From NCBI RefSeq assembly GCF_036373705.1, contig NC_089863.1, forward strand, positions 5,639,357-5,703,356: a stretch of 64,000 nt of DNA, in the 5' to 3' direction. Source of the DNA: Amia ocellicauda. Its lineage: Eukaryota > Chordata > Actinopteri > Amiiformes > Amiidae. Shown one piece after another: positions 22,466-35,503 of the stretch (position 1 is its first letter; the number at the start of each line of letters is the position of its first letter). The translations under genes were made by a program, and so were the position numbers. Below the pieces are notes generated by a model. The model was not told the origin of the DNA. It was given only the letters and a program-made list of their open reading frames with translations, and did not search any database.

Positions 22466-22763
22466 CCAGCTCCTCAACCAGCCGCTCCCTGAAGGCCAAC
22501 TGTGTGAGATGCGCCAGCCCTTTCACCTTGGTCAGGTGCTGGTGCAGGATGAAGGAGTTGACGACAGCAGTGTCCACAAAGTGGTAAAGGAGGGTCTTGT
22601 ACCACTTCATGGTCTTCTGCAGGACATGGCAGTAGCCAAGCAGAGCATCGGACAGGTCGACGCCCCCAATTCCAGCAGTGTAGTCCTTCACGGCACAAGG
22701 GATGGTGACATCCTTCCGTATCCAAGCTCCATTCTCCTTCACTCGGCGATTGGCAAAGTCATA
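22466..22763 (-). pseudogene. piggyBac-like fragment cut at its 3' end, copy P10
   Basis: It keeps the GGVDLSD and KTMKWYKTL segments, but the C-terminal tail, stop and poly(A) are lost in the deletion junction. The frame 22401-22856 runs through into spacer sequence. Tyr is intact at KWYKT, and Thr replaces Pro in DVPIP. Confidence 0.75.
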
Positions 22764-24392
22764 TAGATATATATACATACATACAGTTAGGTCCATAACT
22801 GGGTAGATGAGCAGCGGAGGACACCGTGGGCACACTGGCCTGGTCTGGCTACCCAAGTAGGGGTACTGATGCGGAGGTTCCTAGGGGCAGCCATGGGGGA
22901 AGAGCATTGGCAGGTAGCGGTCCTCAGGCCACTGCAGGAGGAGCTGCTGACGTGGCACCAGTGCATCACAAAGACAGTGCAACACCACCACTAGGGTATC
23001 TACAGGGCCAGTGCCGATGAGATGTGGAAGACTTCTGCCGACTGGCAAGGAATTGAGAGGAAGGGATTGTGACTGGGTAGCTGAGTTGGCGTGATGCAGA
23101 GAGTGTGTGCCAATGCTATGCGGGAGCGAGCGCCTGTGTGATAGAGAGCAGAATAGAGTGAGATAGGGAGTTAAGTGTAATTGTTTGGGCGTGGGTCTCA
23201 GCCGATAGGGGCCTTTTAGATTGTGTTTTTTAAGGCCAATAAACCTTCCTGACGTTGCTTTATACTTGTTGTCTGCTAAAGGAAAAAGACCCCCGCTTGC
23301 TACAATACTTTTGTTTGTTAACTTTCGAACTTTGGATTCACTTGACAATAGTACGTCCACCTGCTTCCGCAGTCAGTGCACCAGTCACAATCATAGATTT
23401 TATAGATTTGCTTTAACCCTGGCCAGTAGGAATTCGACCTGCCCACATCAAACATCTGCGTCTCTCTGCCCCCGCCCCTCCCCCAAGGCATCGCAGGCTG
23501 GCAGGCAGCACAGACACAAGGCTGCGCGCACACAAGAGCAAACCCACAAGCAGTGACCACATAGATACAGAATACTTTGTAAAAAATAATCCCAACGCTG
23601 GACGGGCCCCTTCGCTGGCTGGGGCCCCGGGACTCGAGCCCTGGTAAGCCCTTGCAATAAGTAAGCCTGACTACACCTATACTTAAGAATTAAACCGGCT
23701 CATCGTTATTGAAAGCGAAGAAAATGTGAACAATCTTCTGTTTTTCACTTCTGACAGATTACATACAAATTTAAATACATTCGCTACATCATGAATGAAC
23801 CAACTGGCAATATATTGTCTTTGAAATGAACTTTACACCATTCCGCGATACAGCGAATAAAAAGCCTATCATTGAACTTTTATAACGTATATTTTGAAAA
23901 CAACCACAGTCATACATACAACCTGCAACTTGAGAAACATAAATATTCTACTTTTCAGTACATCTAAACATTTGAATAAGTCATGAAGTGAACTTACTTT
24001 AAGCGCACTCTTCGGTCTGAAGTCATCTGAGGAGCCTTTTCTCAAAGTGGTCTGAAGGAAGAGCACTCGAGCGCTTTCAAATAATGAATCTGGGAACATC
24101 TGTGACAGTATCAAACACGTGTTTAATGATTTATTATCCATTATTCGAGTTGCATACTGCAACTTCGGAGTCCTATACGACAAGGTCAGTGTGGAACCGT
24201 GTATGCATGTCGTTATCCATCCAACACAAAACTATAATCGTGACTTTTGATCTTTAAAAAACATTGCTCGTGCCACTTTCCTTATGAATACGTTAATAAA
24301 TAATCGAAGTCTTGTGGAGCTTACATCAGTTCATAATGACACAATCTGTTCCATATTTTGGATCTTTCTATCTCACGAGCAAAGTCACCGCT

Positions 24393-24464
24393 TCCCTGGT
24401 GGTCTAGTGGTTAGGATTCGGCGCTCTCACCGCCGCGGCCCGGGTTCGACTCCGAGTCAGGGAA
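24393..24464 (+). tRNA. tRNA-Glu(CTC) copy 6, damaged T arm
   Basis: Three changes in the T arm: C replaces T59 (loop, tolerated), G replaces C63 and A replaces G64. These give G51-G63 and C50-A64 mismatches, so two of five T-stem pairs are lost. The B box still fits GGTTCGANTCC, so it may be transcribed but is likely to fold poorly. The other unit 13/14-family copies have only the loop change, so the stem changes are newer. Confidence 0.88.
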
Positions 24465-25058
24465 CTCGCTCTTTCCCACCCCTTCCATAAACGAATGGAA
24501 AATCAATAAATCAAATCTATTCACGCTAAGTAGAGTGCATGTTATCAAATATGTATTTCCTGACTTCCCGTTTCAATCCTTGTAATGAGGGTGGGAGGTG
24601 CTGTATTGTGAGAAGAAGGGCCATGTGCGCTGCTTGCAAAATGCAGGATGAGAAGGTAGCACATTACTAAGGATTGAGGGAGAGAGACGATACTGCATTT
24701 CATAATACATCTTGAGACAGGTGTGAATTCTCACACTGTCAGAGAGTTGGCGCTGTCTTGGAAATATTACAGTGGTGGGTCCAAGGAGACACTTTTGTAA
24801 GTCAATCTTATTTGCACGCTTGTATTATTTCATGCTAATTTGTCTTTGAGTGACCATCTAGGGAGGCATGTAAGAAATGCTGGAAATAAACTCATTCATG
24901 AACGGAAAAGATGTTCAGTTAAACTTCCGCAGTTTATTGTTAACCTATTTCTTGCTTTAATTTACTAATGTGATCTTTATAAGTGATATGGGAATCGAGA
25001 ATTAGTCAAAGGTATTGAAGAGGTTACTACTGTAATTTGTGAGTTGTTGATTACTATA

Positions 25059-25462
25059 GAGGGAGGGCTGGAAGACTTAAGGGGATCTAAAATATACATT
25101 CTTTTTTTGTTTTGATTAGAGAAACATTGGTTTGAGCACCAGTTGAGCTTAAAACGTTTGAATTTAGGAGGAGATTAAGGTTAACCATCAACGGCTTTAA
25201 GGAAATCCCTGGTTTTGTTGTCCGTGAGAGCTGTTTGTATGTGTTCAGTTAGCAGTAAAGTGGCTGATGCAAGACGATCTTTTTGTGCAAAAGACAAACT
25301 GATTTTCAGATTCTGATTCTGAGATTCTAAATAAAAAACTGGCCAGTAAGTATTTTTCCAAATATTTTTTAGAACAGGTACAATGCTGATGGGTCTGTAG
25401 TTCGAAATGTGTTCTTTAATCAGATGGGGGTGATCAAGCCTTTCTTACAAATGGGATGAGTG
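25059..25462 (-). mobile_element. LINE reverse transcriptase relic, unit 6
   Basis: 404 bp, no indels against the reference. Confidence 0.78.
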
Positions 25463-26189
25463 TTATTTAAGATGCAAAGATTAGTAATGTGATGAATAAT
25501 ATTTTATACACATCTGTTGCGTGAAGAATGCTGACCAGCACCAGTCTACTCAAACACTCCAATATCAGCAACAAACTTAGGTTATGTTATGTTCATTATT
25601 ATGCAGGAGGTAAACCATCTGGTATTTGAATGAGATGTAATCACTTCCAATAGATAAGACTGTAACCTGTCTATCTGAAGATGCAAAAAGGCTTCTCCAA
25701 ACTCACATGTATATTTATCTATAATCTATATTTATGTTTTATGGAATAAACTTGTTACTTCTTCATCGCTGTATCCTGGGATTTACTAAAACCACTACAG
25801 ATATAAAGAGCGATAATAATCTTGAATTCAATAAACATGATCCAGTGATTGTGCAGCTCTTGACTGCAGGTCTCTGCGCATACAGGGTGTTTAATGAGTC
25901 GCTGAATCGGCGCTGCTGTTGAAACCGAGACAGTCGATACCATCCCACACAGAGATCACCAGACCAGCCCACCTGCTCACTGATTGGGTTAGGAAGAACC
26001 GTCACTCAAAACTACTCGACCAATGGAGACCCATGATCCACGCCTCCCTGTAAATCCCACCCTCACGACAAAACAGCGCCAAAACTCGTAAACGAAAGAA
26101 AAAAAATCGAAAGCAAAGAAACTGGCGACGAAAACAAAAAATGCAGCATCACAAGCAAAGACGAGGGCTGCAGGCCAGTCTTGATAAAG

Positions 26190-26699
26190 TTTTTTTTTTT
26201 TTTGATTTCAATACATTTATTTGTTTTCAATTCTATAAATGTTGCATTCGATTTTTTTATTTTTGATCTCAAAATCAATTTTTTGACTAGAGGCAGAGGA
26301 GGGTCGTGGTTTGGAGGAGGTGCGACGGCGAGGGCTGACTACCGGAGTACTGGCAGGACCAGCACTGAAGGGTGCTGCTATCTCTGAAGCTCCAAAGTCA
26401 GCCAGCTCCTCAACCAGCCGCTCCCTGAAGGCCAACTGTGTGAGATGCGCCAGCCCTTTCACCTTGGTCAGGTGCTGGTGCAGGATGAAGGAGTTGACGA
26501 CAGCAGTGTCCACAAAGTGGTAAAAGAGGGTCTTGTACCACTTCATGGTCTTCTGCAGGACATGGCAGTAGCCGACCAGAGCATCGGACAGGTCGACGCC
26601 CCCAATTCCAGCAGTGTAGTCCTTCACGGCACAAGGGATGGGGACATCTTTCCGTATCCAAGCTCCATTCTCCTTCACTCGGCGATTGGCAAAGTCATA
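26190..26699 (-). pseudogene. piggyBac-like 3' fragment, copy P11 (A type)
   Basis: Frame 26217-26678 (153 residues), 14-base poly(A). The + strand has gggacatctttccg where the reference has gggacatccttccg, a mark shared with P13 and P23. Confidence 0.8.
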
Positions 26700-27280
26700 T
26701 AGATATTAATTCATACATACAGTTAGGTCCATAACTGGGTAGATGAGTAGTGGAGGACACCGTGAGCACACTGGCCTGGTCTGGCTACCCAAGTAGGGGT
26801 ACTGATGCAGAGGTTCCTAGGGGCAGCCATGGGGGAGGAGCAATGGCAGGTAGCGGTCCTCAGGCCACTGCAGGAGGAGCTGCTGACGTGGCACCAGTGG
26901 ATCACAAAGACAGTGCAACACCTCCACTAGGGTTTCTACAGGGCCAGTGCCGATGAGATGTGGAAGACTTCTGCCGACTGGCAGATGCAAGACGCTGAAT
27001 CGGCGCTGCTGTTGAAACCGAGACAGTCGATACCATCCCACACAGAGATCACCAGACCAGCCCACCTGCTCACAGATTGGGTTAGGAAGAACCGTCAATC
27101 AAAACTACTGGACCAATGGAGAGCCGAGATCCACGCCTCCCTGTAAATCCCACCCTCACGACAAAACAGCGCCAAAACTCGTAAACGAAAGAAAAAAATC
27201 AAAAGCAAAGAAACGGGCGACGAAAACAAAATTGCAGCATCGCAAGCAAAGACGGGGGCTGCAGGCCAGTTTTGATAAAG

Positions 27281-27793
27281 TTTTTTTTTTTTTTTTTGCT
27301 TTCGATACATTTATTTGTTTTCAATTCTATAAATGTTGCATTCGATTTTTTTATTTTTGATCTCAAAATCAATTTTTTGACTAGAGGCAGAGGAGGGTCG
27401 TGGTTTGGAGGAGGTGCGACGGCGAGGGCTGACTACCGGAGTACTGGCAGGACCAGCACTGAAGGGTGCTGCTATCTCTGAAGCTCCAAAGTCAGCCAGC
27501 TCCTCAACCAGCCGCTCCCTGAAGGCCAACTGTGTGAGATGCGCCAGCCCTTTCACCTTGGTCAGGTGCTGGTGCAGGATGAAGGAGTTGACGACAGCAG
27601 TGTCCACAAAGTGGTAAAAGAGGGTCTTGTACCACTTCATGGTCTTCTGCAGGACATGGCAGTAGCCAAGCAGAGCATCGGACAGGTCGACGCCCCCAAT
27701 TCCAGCAGTGTAGTCCTTCACGGCACAAGGGATGGGGACATCCTTCCGTATCCAAGCTCCATTCTCCTTCACTCGGCGATTGGCAAAGTCATA
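27281..27793 (-). pseudogene. piggyBac-like 3' fragment, copy P12 (B type, open)
   Basis: Tyr is intact at KWYKT, so the frame 27311-27886 is open for 191 codons. Its first 38 or so codons come from flank and TA/CA repeat, not from transposase. 17-base poly(A). Confidence 0.8.
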
Positions 27794-29422
27794 TAGATAT
27801 ATATACATACATACAGTTAGGTCCATAACTGGGTAGATGAGCAGCGGAGGACACCGTGGGCACACTGGCCTGGTCTGGCTACCCAAGTAGGGGTACTGAT
27901 GCGGAGGTTCCTAGGGGCAGCCATGGGGGAAGAGCATTGGCAGGTAGCGGTCCTCAGGCCACTGCAGGAGGAGCTGCTGACGTGGCACCAGTGCATCACA
28001 AAGACAGTGCAACACCACCACTAGGGTTTCTACAGGGCCAGTGCCGATGAGATGTGGAAGACTTCTGCCGACTGGCCAGGAATTGAGAGGAAGGGATTGT
28101 GACTGGGTAGCTGAGTTGGCGTGAAGCAGAGAGTGTGTGCCAATGCTATGCGGGAGCGAGCGCCTGTGTGATAGAGAGCAGAATAGAGTGAGATAGGGAG
28201 TTAAGTGTAATTGTTTGGGCGTGGGTCTCAGCCGATAGGGGCCTTTTAGATTGTGTTTTTTAAGGCCAATAAACCTTCCTGACGTTGCTTTATACTTGTT
28301 GTCTGCTAAAGGAAAAAGACCCCCGCTTGCTACAATACTTTTGTTTGTTAACTTTCGAACTTTGGATTCACTTGACAATAGTACGTCCACCTGCTTCCGC
28401 AGTCAGTGCACCAGTCACAATCATAGATTTTATAGATTTGCTTTAACCCTGGCCAGTAGGAATTCGACCTGCCCACATCAAACATCTGCGTCTCTCTGCC
28501 CCCGCCCCTCCCCCAAGGCATCGCAGGCTGGCAGGCAGCACAGACACAAGGCTGCGCGCACACAAGAGCAAACCCACAAGCAGTGACCACATAGATACAG
28601 AATACTTTGTAAAAAATAATCCCAACGCTGGACGGGCCCCTTCGCTGGCTGGGGCCCCGGGACTCGAGCCCTGGTAAGCCCTTGCAATAAGTAAGCCTGA
28701 CTACACCTATACTTAAGAATTAAACCGGCTCATCGTTATTGAAAGCGAAGAAAATGTGAACAATCTTCTGTTTTTCACTTCTGACAGATTACATACAAAT
28801 TTAAATACATTCGCTACATCATGAATGAACCAACTGGCAATATATTGTCTTTGAAATGAACTTTACACCATTCCGCGATACAGCGAATAAAAAGCCTATC
28901 ATTGAACTTTTATAACGTATATTTTGAAAACAACCACAGTCATACATACAACCTGCTACTTGAGAAACATAAATATTCTACTTTTCAGTAAATCTAAACA
29001 TTTGAATAAGTCGTGAAGTGAACTTACTTTAAGCGCACTCTTCGGTCTGAAGTCATCTGAGGAGCCTTTTCTCAAAGTGGTCTGAAGGAAGAGCACTCGA
29101 GCGCTTTCAAATAATGAATCTGGGAACATCTGTGACAGTATCAAACACGTGTTTAATGATTTATTATCCATTATTCGAGTTGCATACTGCAACTTCGGAG
29201 TCCTATACGACAAGGTCAGTGTGGAACCGTGTATGCATGTCGTTATCCATCCAACACAAAACTATAATCGTGACTTTTGATCTTTAAAAAACATTGCTCG
29301 TGCCACTTTCCTTATGAATACGTTAATAAATAATCGAAGTCTTGTGGAGCTTACATCAGTTCATAATGACACAATCTGTTCCATATTTTGGATCTTTCTA
29401 TCTCACGAGCAAAGTCACCGCT

Positions 29423-29494
29423 TCCCTGGTGGTCTAGTGGTTAGGATTCGGCGCTCTCACCGCCGCGGCCCGGGTTCGACTCCCGGTCAGGGAA
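29423..29494 (+). tRNA. tRNA-Glu(CTC) copy 7, T59C
   Basis: One change, C at T-loop position 59 (TTCGACT), the N position of the B box. All stems are intact. Likely functional. TTT only downstream. Confidence 0.97.
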
Positions 29495-30088
29495 CTCGCT
29501 CTTTCCCGCCCCTTCCATAAGCGAATGGAAAATCAATAAATCAAATCTATTCACGCTAAGTAGAGTGCATGTTATCAAATATGTATTTCCTGACTTCCCG
29601 TTTCAATCCTTGTAATGAGGGTGGGAGGTGCTGTATTGTGAGAAGAAGGGCCATGTGCGCTGCTTGCAAAATGCAGGATGAGAAGGTAGCACATTACAAA
29701 GGATTGAGGGAGAGAGACGATACTGCATTTCATAATACATCTTGAGACAGGTGTGAATTCTCACACTGTCAGAGAGTTGGCGCTGTCTTGGAAATATTAC
29801 AGTGGTGGGTCCAAGGAGACACTTTTGTAAGTCAATCTTATTTGCACGCTTGTATTATTTCATGCTAATTTGTCTTTGAGTGACCATCTAGGGAGGCATG
29901 TAAGAAATGCTGGAAATAAACTCATTCATGAACGGAAAAGATGTTCAGTTAAACTTCCGCAGTTTATTGTTAACCTATTTCTTGCTTTAATTTACTAATG
30001 TGATCTTTATAAGTGACATGGGAATCGAGAATTAGTCAAAGGTATTGAAGAGGTTACTACTGTAATTTGTGAGTTGTTGATTACTATA

Positions 30089-30492
30089 GAGGGAGGGCTG
30101 GAAGACTTAAGGGGATCTAAAATATACATTCTTTTTTTGTTTTGATTAGAGAAACATTGGTTTGAGCACCAGTTGAGCTTAAAACGTTTGAATTTAGGAG
30201 GAGATTAAGGTTAACCATCAACGGCTTTAAGGAAATCCCTGGTTTTGTTGTCCGTGAGAGCTGTTTGTATGTGTTCAGTTAGCAGTAAAGTGGCTGATGC
30301 AAGACGATCTTTTTGTGCAAAAGACAAACTGATTTTCAGATTCTGATTCTGAGATTCTAAATAAAAAACTGGCCAGTAAGTATTTTTCCAAATATTTTTT
30401 AGAACAGGTACAATGCTGATGGGTCTGTAGTTCGAAATGTGTTCTTTAATCAGATGGGGGTGATCAAGCCTTTCTTACAAATGGGATGAGTG
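30089..30492 (-). mobile_element. LINE reverse transcriptase relic, unit 7
   Basis: 404 bp, matches the unit 6 copy. Confidence 0.78.
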
Positions 30493-31219
30493 TTATTTAA
30501 GATGCAAAGATTAGTAATGTGATGAATAATATTTTATACACATCTGTTGCGTGAAGAATGCTGACCAGCACCAGTCTACTCAAACACTCCAATATCAGCA
30601 ACAAACTTAGGTTATGTTATGTTCATTATTATGCAGGAGGTAAACCATCTGGTATTTGAATGAGATGTAATCACTTCCAATAGATAAGACTGTAACCTGT
30701 CTATCTGAAGATGCAAAAAGGCTTCTCCAAACTCACATGTATATTTATCTATAATCTATATTTATGTTTTATGGAATAAACTTGTTACTTCTTCATCGCT
30801 GTATCCTGGGATTTACTAAAACCACTACAGATATAAAGAGCGATAATAATCTTGAATTCAATAAACATGATCCAGTGATTGTGCAGCTCTTGACTGCAGG
30901 TCTCTGCGCATACAGGGTGTTTAATGAGTCGCTGAATCGGCGCTGCTGTTGAAACCGAGACAGTCGATACCATCCCACACAGAGATCACCAGACCAGCCC
31001 ACCTGCTCACTGATTGGGTTAGGAAGAACCGTCACTCAAAACTACTCGACCAATGGAGACCCATGATCCACGCCTCCCTGTAAATCCCACCCTCACGACA
31101 AAACAGCGCCAAAACTCGTAAATGAAAGAAAAAAAATCGAAAGCAAAGAAACTGGCGACGAAAACAAAAAATGCAGCATCACAAGCAAAGACGAGGGCTG
31201 CAGGCCAGTCTTGATAAAG

Positions 31220-31728
31220 TTTTTTTTTTTTTGATTTCAATACATTTATTTGTTTTCAATTCTATAAATGTTGCATTCGATTTTTTTATTTTTGATCTCA
31301 AAATCAATTTTTTGACTAGAGGCAGAGGAGGGTCGTGGTTTGGAGGAGGTGCGACGGCGAGGGCTGACTACCGGAGTACTGGCAGGACCAGCACTGAAGG
31401 GTGCTGCTATCTCTGAAGCTCCAAAGTCAGCCAGCTCCTCAACCAGCCGCTCCCTGAAGGCCAACTGTGTGAGATGCGCCAGCCCTTTCACCTTGGTCAG
31501 GTGCTGGTGCAGGATGAAGGAGTTGACGACAGCAGTGTCCACAAAGTGGTAAAAGAGGGTCTTGTACCACTTCATGGTCTTCTGCAGGACATGGCAGTAG
31601 CCGACCAGAGCATCGGACAGGTCGACGCCCCCAATTCCAGCAGTGTAGTCCTTCACGGCACAAGGGATGGGGACATCTTTCCGTATCCAAGCTCCATTCT
31701 CCTTCACTCGGCGATTGGCAAAGTCATA
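31220..31728 (-). pseudogene. piggyBac-like 3' fragment, copy P13 (A type)
   Basis: Frame 31246-31707. The poly(A) is 13 bases, one shorter than in P11 and P23, the sister copies. Confidence 0.8.
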
Positions 31729-32309
31729 TAGATATTAATTCATACATACAGTTATGTCCATAACTGGGTAGATGAGTAGTGGAGGACACCGTGAGCACAC
31801 TGGCCTGGTCTGGCTACCCAAGTAGGGGTACTGATGCAGAGGTTCCTAGGGGCAGCCATGGGGGAGGAGCAATGGCAGGTAGCGGTCCTCAGGCCACTGC
31901 AGGAGGAGCTGCTGACGTGGCACCAGTGGATCACAAAGACAGTGCAACACCTCCACTAGGGTTTCTACAGGGCCAGTGCCGATGAGATGTGGAAGACTTC
32001 TGCCGACTGGCAGATGCAAGACGCTGAATCGGCGCTGCTGTTGAAACCGAGACAGTCGATACCATCCCACACAGAGATCACCAGACCAGCCCACCTGCTC
32101 ACAGATTGGGTTAGGAAGAACCGTCAATCAAAACTACTGGACCAATGGAGAGCCGAGATCCACGCCTCCCTGTAAATCCCACCCTCACGACAAAACAGCG
32201 CCAAAACTCGTAAACGAAAGAAAAAAATCAAAAGCAAAGAAACGGGCGACGAAAACAAAATTGCAGCATCGCAAGCAAAGACGGGGGCTGCAGGCCAGTT
32301 TTGATAAAG

Positions 32310-32822
32310 TTTTTTTTTTTTTTTTTGCTTTCGATACATTTATTTGTTTTCAATTCTATAAATGTTGCATTCGATTTTTTTATTTTTGATCTCAAAATCA
32401 ATTTTTTGACTAGAGGCAGAGGAGGGTCGTGGTTTGGAGGAGGTGCGACGGCGAGGGCTGACTACCGGAGTACTGGCAGGACCAGCACTGAAGGGTGCTG
32501 CTATCTCTGAAGCTCCAAAGTCAGCCAGCTCCTCAACCAGCCGCTCCCTGAAGGCCAACTGTGTGAGATGCGCCAGCCCTTTCACCTTGGTCAGGTGCTG
32601 GTGCAGGATGAAGGAGTTGACGACAGCAGTGTCCACAAAGTGGTAAAAGAGGGTCTTGTACCACTTCATGGTCTTCTGCAGGACATGGCAGTAGCCAAGC
32701 AGAGCATCGGACAGGTCGACGCCCCCAATTCCAGCAGTGTAGTCCTTCACGGCACAAGGGATGGGGACATCCTTCCGTATCCAAGCTCCATTCTCCTTCA
32801 CTCGGCGATTGGCAAAGTCATA
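32310..32822 (-). pseudogene. piggyBac-like 3' fragment, copy P14 (B type, open)
   Basis: 191-codon frame 32340-32915 with intact Tyr, 17-base poly(A). Same protein as P12. Confidence 0.8.
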
Positions 32823-34426
32823 TAGATATATATACATACATACAGTTAGGTCCATAACTGGGTAGATGAGCAGCGGAGGACACCGTGGGCACACTGGCCT
32901 GGTCTGGCTACCCAAGTAGGGGTACTGATGCGGAGGTTCCTAGGGGCAGCCATGGGGGAAGAGCATTGGCAGGTAGCGGTCCTCAGGCCACTGCAGGAGG
33001 AGCTGCTGACGTGGCACCAGTGCATCACAAAGACAGTGCAACACCACCACTAGGGTTTCTACAGGGCCAGTGCCGATGAGATGTGGAAGACTTCTGCCGA
33101 CTGGCAAGGAATTGAGAGGAAGGGATTGTGACTGGGTAGCTGAGTTGGCGTGAAGCAGAGAGTGTGTGCCAATGCTATGCGGGAGCGAGCGCCTGTGTGA
33201 TAGAGAGCAGAATAGAGTGAGATAGGGAGTTAAGTGTAATTGTTTGGGCGTGGGTCTCAGCCGATAGGGGCCTTTTAGATTGTGTTTTTTAAGGCCAATA
33301 AACCTTCCTGACGTTGCTTTATACTTGTTGTCTGCTAAAGGAAAAAGACCCCCGCTTGCTACAATACTTTTGTTTGTTAACTTTCGAACTTTGGATTCAC
33401 TTGACAATAGTACGTCCACCTGCTTCCGCAGTCAGTGCACCAGTCACAATCATAGATTTTATAGATTTGCTTTAACCCTGGCCAGTAGGAATTCGACCTG
33501 CCCACATCAAACATCTGCGTCTCTCTGCCCCCGCCCCTCCCCCAAGGCATCGCAGGCTGGCAGGCAGCACAGACACAAGGCTGCGCACACACAAGAGCAA
33601 ACCCACAAGCAGTGACCACATAGATACAGAATACTTTGTAAAAAATAATCCCAACGCTGGACGGGCCCCTTCGCTGGCTGGGGCCCCGGGACTCGAGCCC
33701 TGGTAAGCCCTTGCAATAAGTAAGCCTGACTACACCTATACTTAAGAATTAAACCGGCTCATCGTTATTGAAAGCGAAGAAAATGTGAACAATCTTCTGT
33801 TTTTCACTTCTGACAGATTACATCATGAATGAACCAACTGGCAATATATTGTCTTTGAAATGAACTTTACACCATTCCGCGATACAGCGAATAAAAAGCC
33901 TATCATTGAACTTTTATAACGTATATTTTGAAAACAACCACAGTCATACATACAACCTGCTACTTGAGAAACATAAATATTCTACTTTTCAGTACATCTA
34001 AACATTTGAATAAGTCGTGAAGTGAACTTACTTTAAGCGCACTCTTCGGTCTGAAGTCATCTGAGGAGCCTTTTCTCAAAGTGGTCTGAAGGAAGAGCAC
34101 TCGAGCGCTTTCAAATAATGAATCTGGGAACATCTGTGACAGTATCAAACACGTGTTTAATGATTTATTATCCATTATTCGAGTTGCATACTGCAACTTC
34201 GGAGTCCTATACGACAAGGTCAGTGTGGAACCGTGTATGCATGTCGTTATCCATCCAACACAAAACTATAATCGTGACTTTTGATCTTTAAAAAACATTG
34301 CTCGTGCCACTTTCCTTATGAATACGTTAATAAATAATCGAAGTCTTGTGGAGCTTACATCAGTTCATAATGACACAATCTGTTCCATATTTTGGATCTT
34401 TCTATCTCACGAGCAAAGTCACCGCT

Positions 34427-34498
34427 TCCCTGGTGGTCTAGTGGTTAGGATTCGGCGCTCTCACCGCCGCGGCCCGGGTTCGATTCCCGGTCAGGGAA
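34427..34498 (+). tRNA. tRNA-Glu(CTC) copy 8, consensus
   Basis: Identical to the reference. TTT only downstream. The 25-bp upstream loss is about 600 bp away and should not matter for the internal promoter. Confidence 0.98.
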
Positions 34499-35099
34499 CT
34501 CGCTCTTTCCCGCCCCTTCCATAAGCGAATGGAAAATCAATAAATCAAATCTATTCACGCTAAGTAGAGTGCATGTTATCAAATATGTATTTCCTGACTT
34601 CCCGTTTCAATCCTTGTAATGAGGGTGGGAGGTGCTGTATTGTGAGAAGAAGGGCCATGTGCGCTGCTTGCAAAATGCAGGATGCGAAGGTAGCACATTA
34701 CAAAGGATTGAGGGAGAGAGACGATACTGCATTTCATAATACATCTTGAGACAGGTGTGAATTCTCACACTGTCAGAGAGTTGGCGCTGTCTTGGAAATA
34801 TTACAGTGGTGGGTCCAAGGAGACACTTTTGTAAGTCAATCTTATTTGCACGCTTGTATTATTTCCTGACGGCTGCTAATTTGTCTTTGAGTGACCATCT
34901 AGGGAGGCATGTAAGAAATGCTGGAAATAAACTCATTCATGAACGGAAAAGATGTTCAGTTAAACTTCCGCAGTTTATTGTTAACCTATTTCTTGCTTTA
35001 ATTTACTAATGTGATCTTTATAAGTGACATGGGAATCGAGAATTAGTCAAAGGTATTGAAGAGGTTACTACTGTAATTTGTGAGTTGTTGATTACTATA

Positions 35100-35503
35100 G
35101 AGGGAGGGCTGGAAGACTTAAGGGGATGTAAAATATACATTCTTTTTTTGTTTTGATTAGAGAAACATTGGTTTGAGTACCAGTTGAGCTTAAAACGTTT
35201 GAATTTAGGAGGAGATTAAGGTTAACCATCAACGGCTTTAAGGAAATCCCTGGTTTTGTTGTCCGTGAGAGCTGTTTGTATGTGTTCAGTTAGCAGTAAA
35301 GTGGCTGATGCAAGACGATCTTTTTGTGCAAAAGACAAACTGATTTTCAGATTCTGATTCTGAGATTCTAAATAAAAAACTGGCCAGTAAGTATTTTTCC
35401 AAATATTTTTTAGAACAGGTACAATGCTGATGGGTCTGTAGTTCGAAATGTGTTCTTTAATCAGATGGGGGTGATCAAGCCTTTCTTACAAATGGGATGA
35501 GTG
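35100..35503 (-). mobile_element. LINE reverse transcriptase relic, unit 8
   Basis: 404 bp, with one private change (gagtaccag for gagcaccag). Confidence 0.78.

Larger units (their letters stand above)
19701..23048 (+). repeat. Cassette unit 5 (3348 bp, deletion form 2)
   Basis: Block A, tRNA, spacer, LINE relic and second spacer are complete. Then gataataa (22465) joins ccagctcctc inside a piggyBac fragment, removing the rest of the left spacer, the first P module and the poly(A) half of the next, about 1.7 kb. The flank carries caacag and gaacg in place of ctacag and gagcg, marks shared with units 10 and 12. Confidence 0.95.
23049..28078 (+). repeat. Cassette unit 6 (5030 bp)
   Basis: Full-length form. 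Block A has gtgatgcagag and, upstream of the tRNA, agtcatgaag; both occur again only in unit 13, exactly 31,862 bp away. The P modules are A type (26217 frame) then B type with intact Tyr (27311 frame). Confidence 0.96.
28079..33107 (+). repeat. Cassette unit 7 (5029 bp)
   Basis: Full-length form, very close to unit 6 (offset 5030 bp at the tRNA). The left P module reads gctgttgaaaccg, as in units 6 and 13. Small private changes include cagtaaatct near 28990 and gttatgtcc near 31754. Confidence 0.96.
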
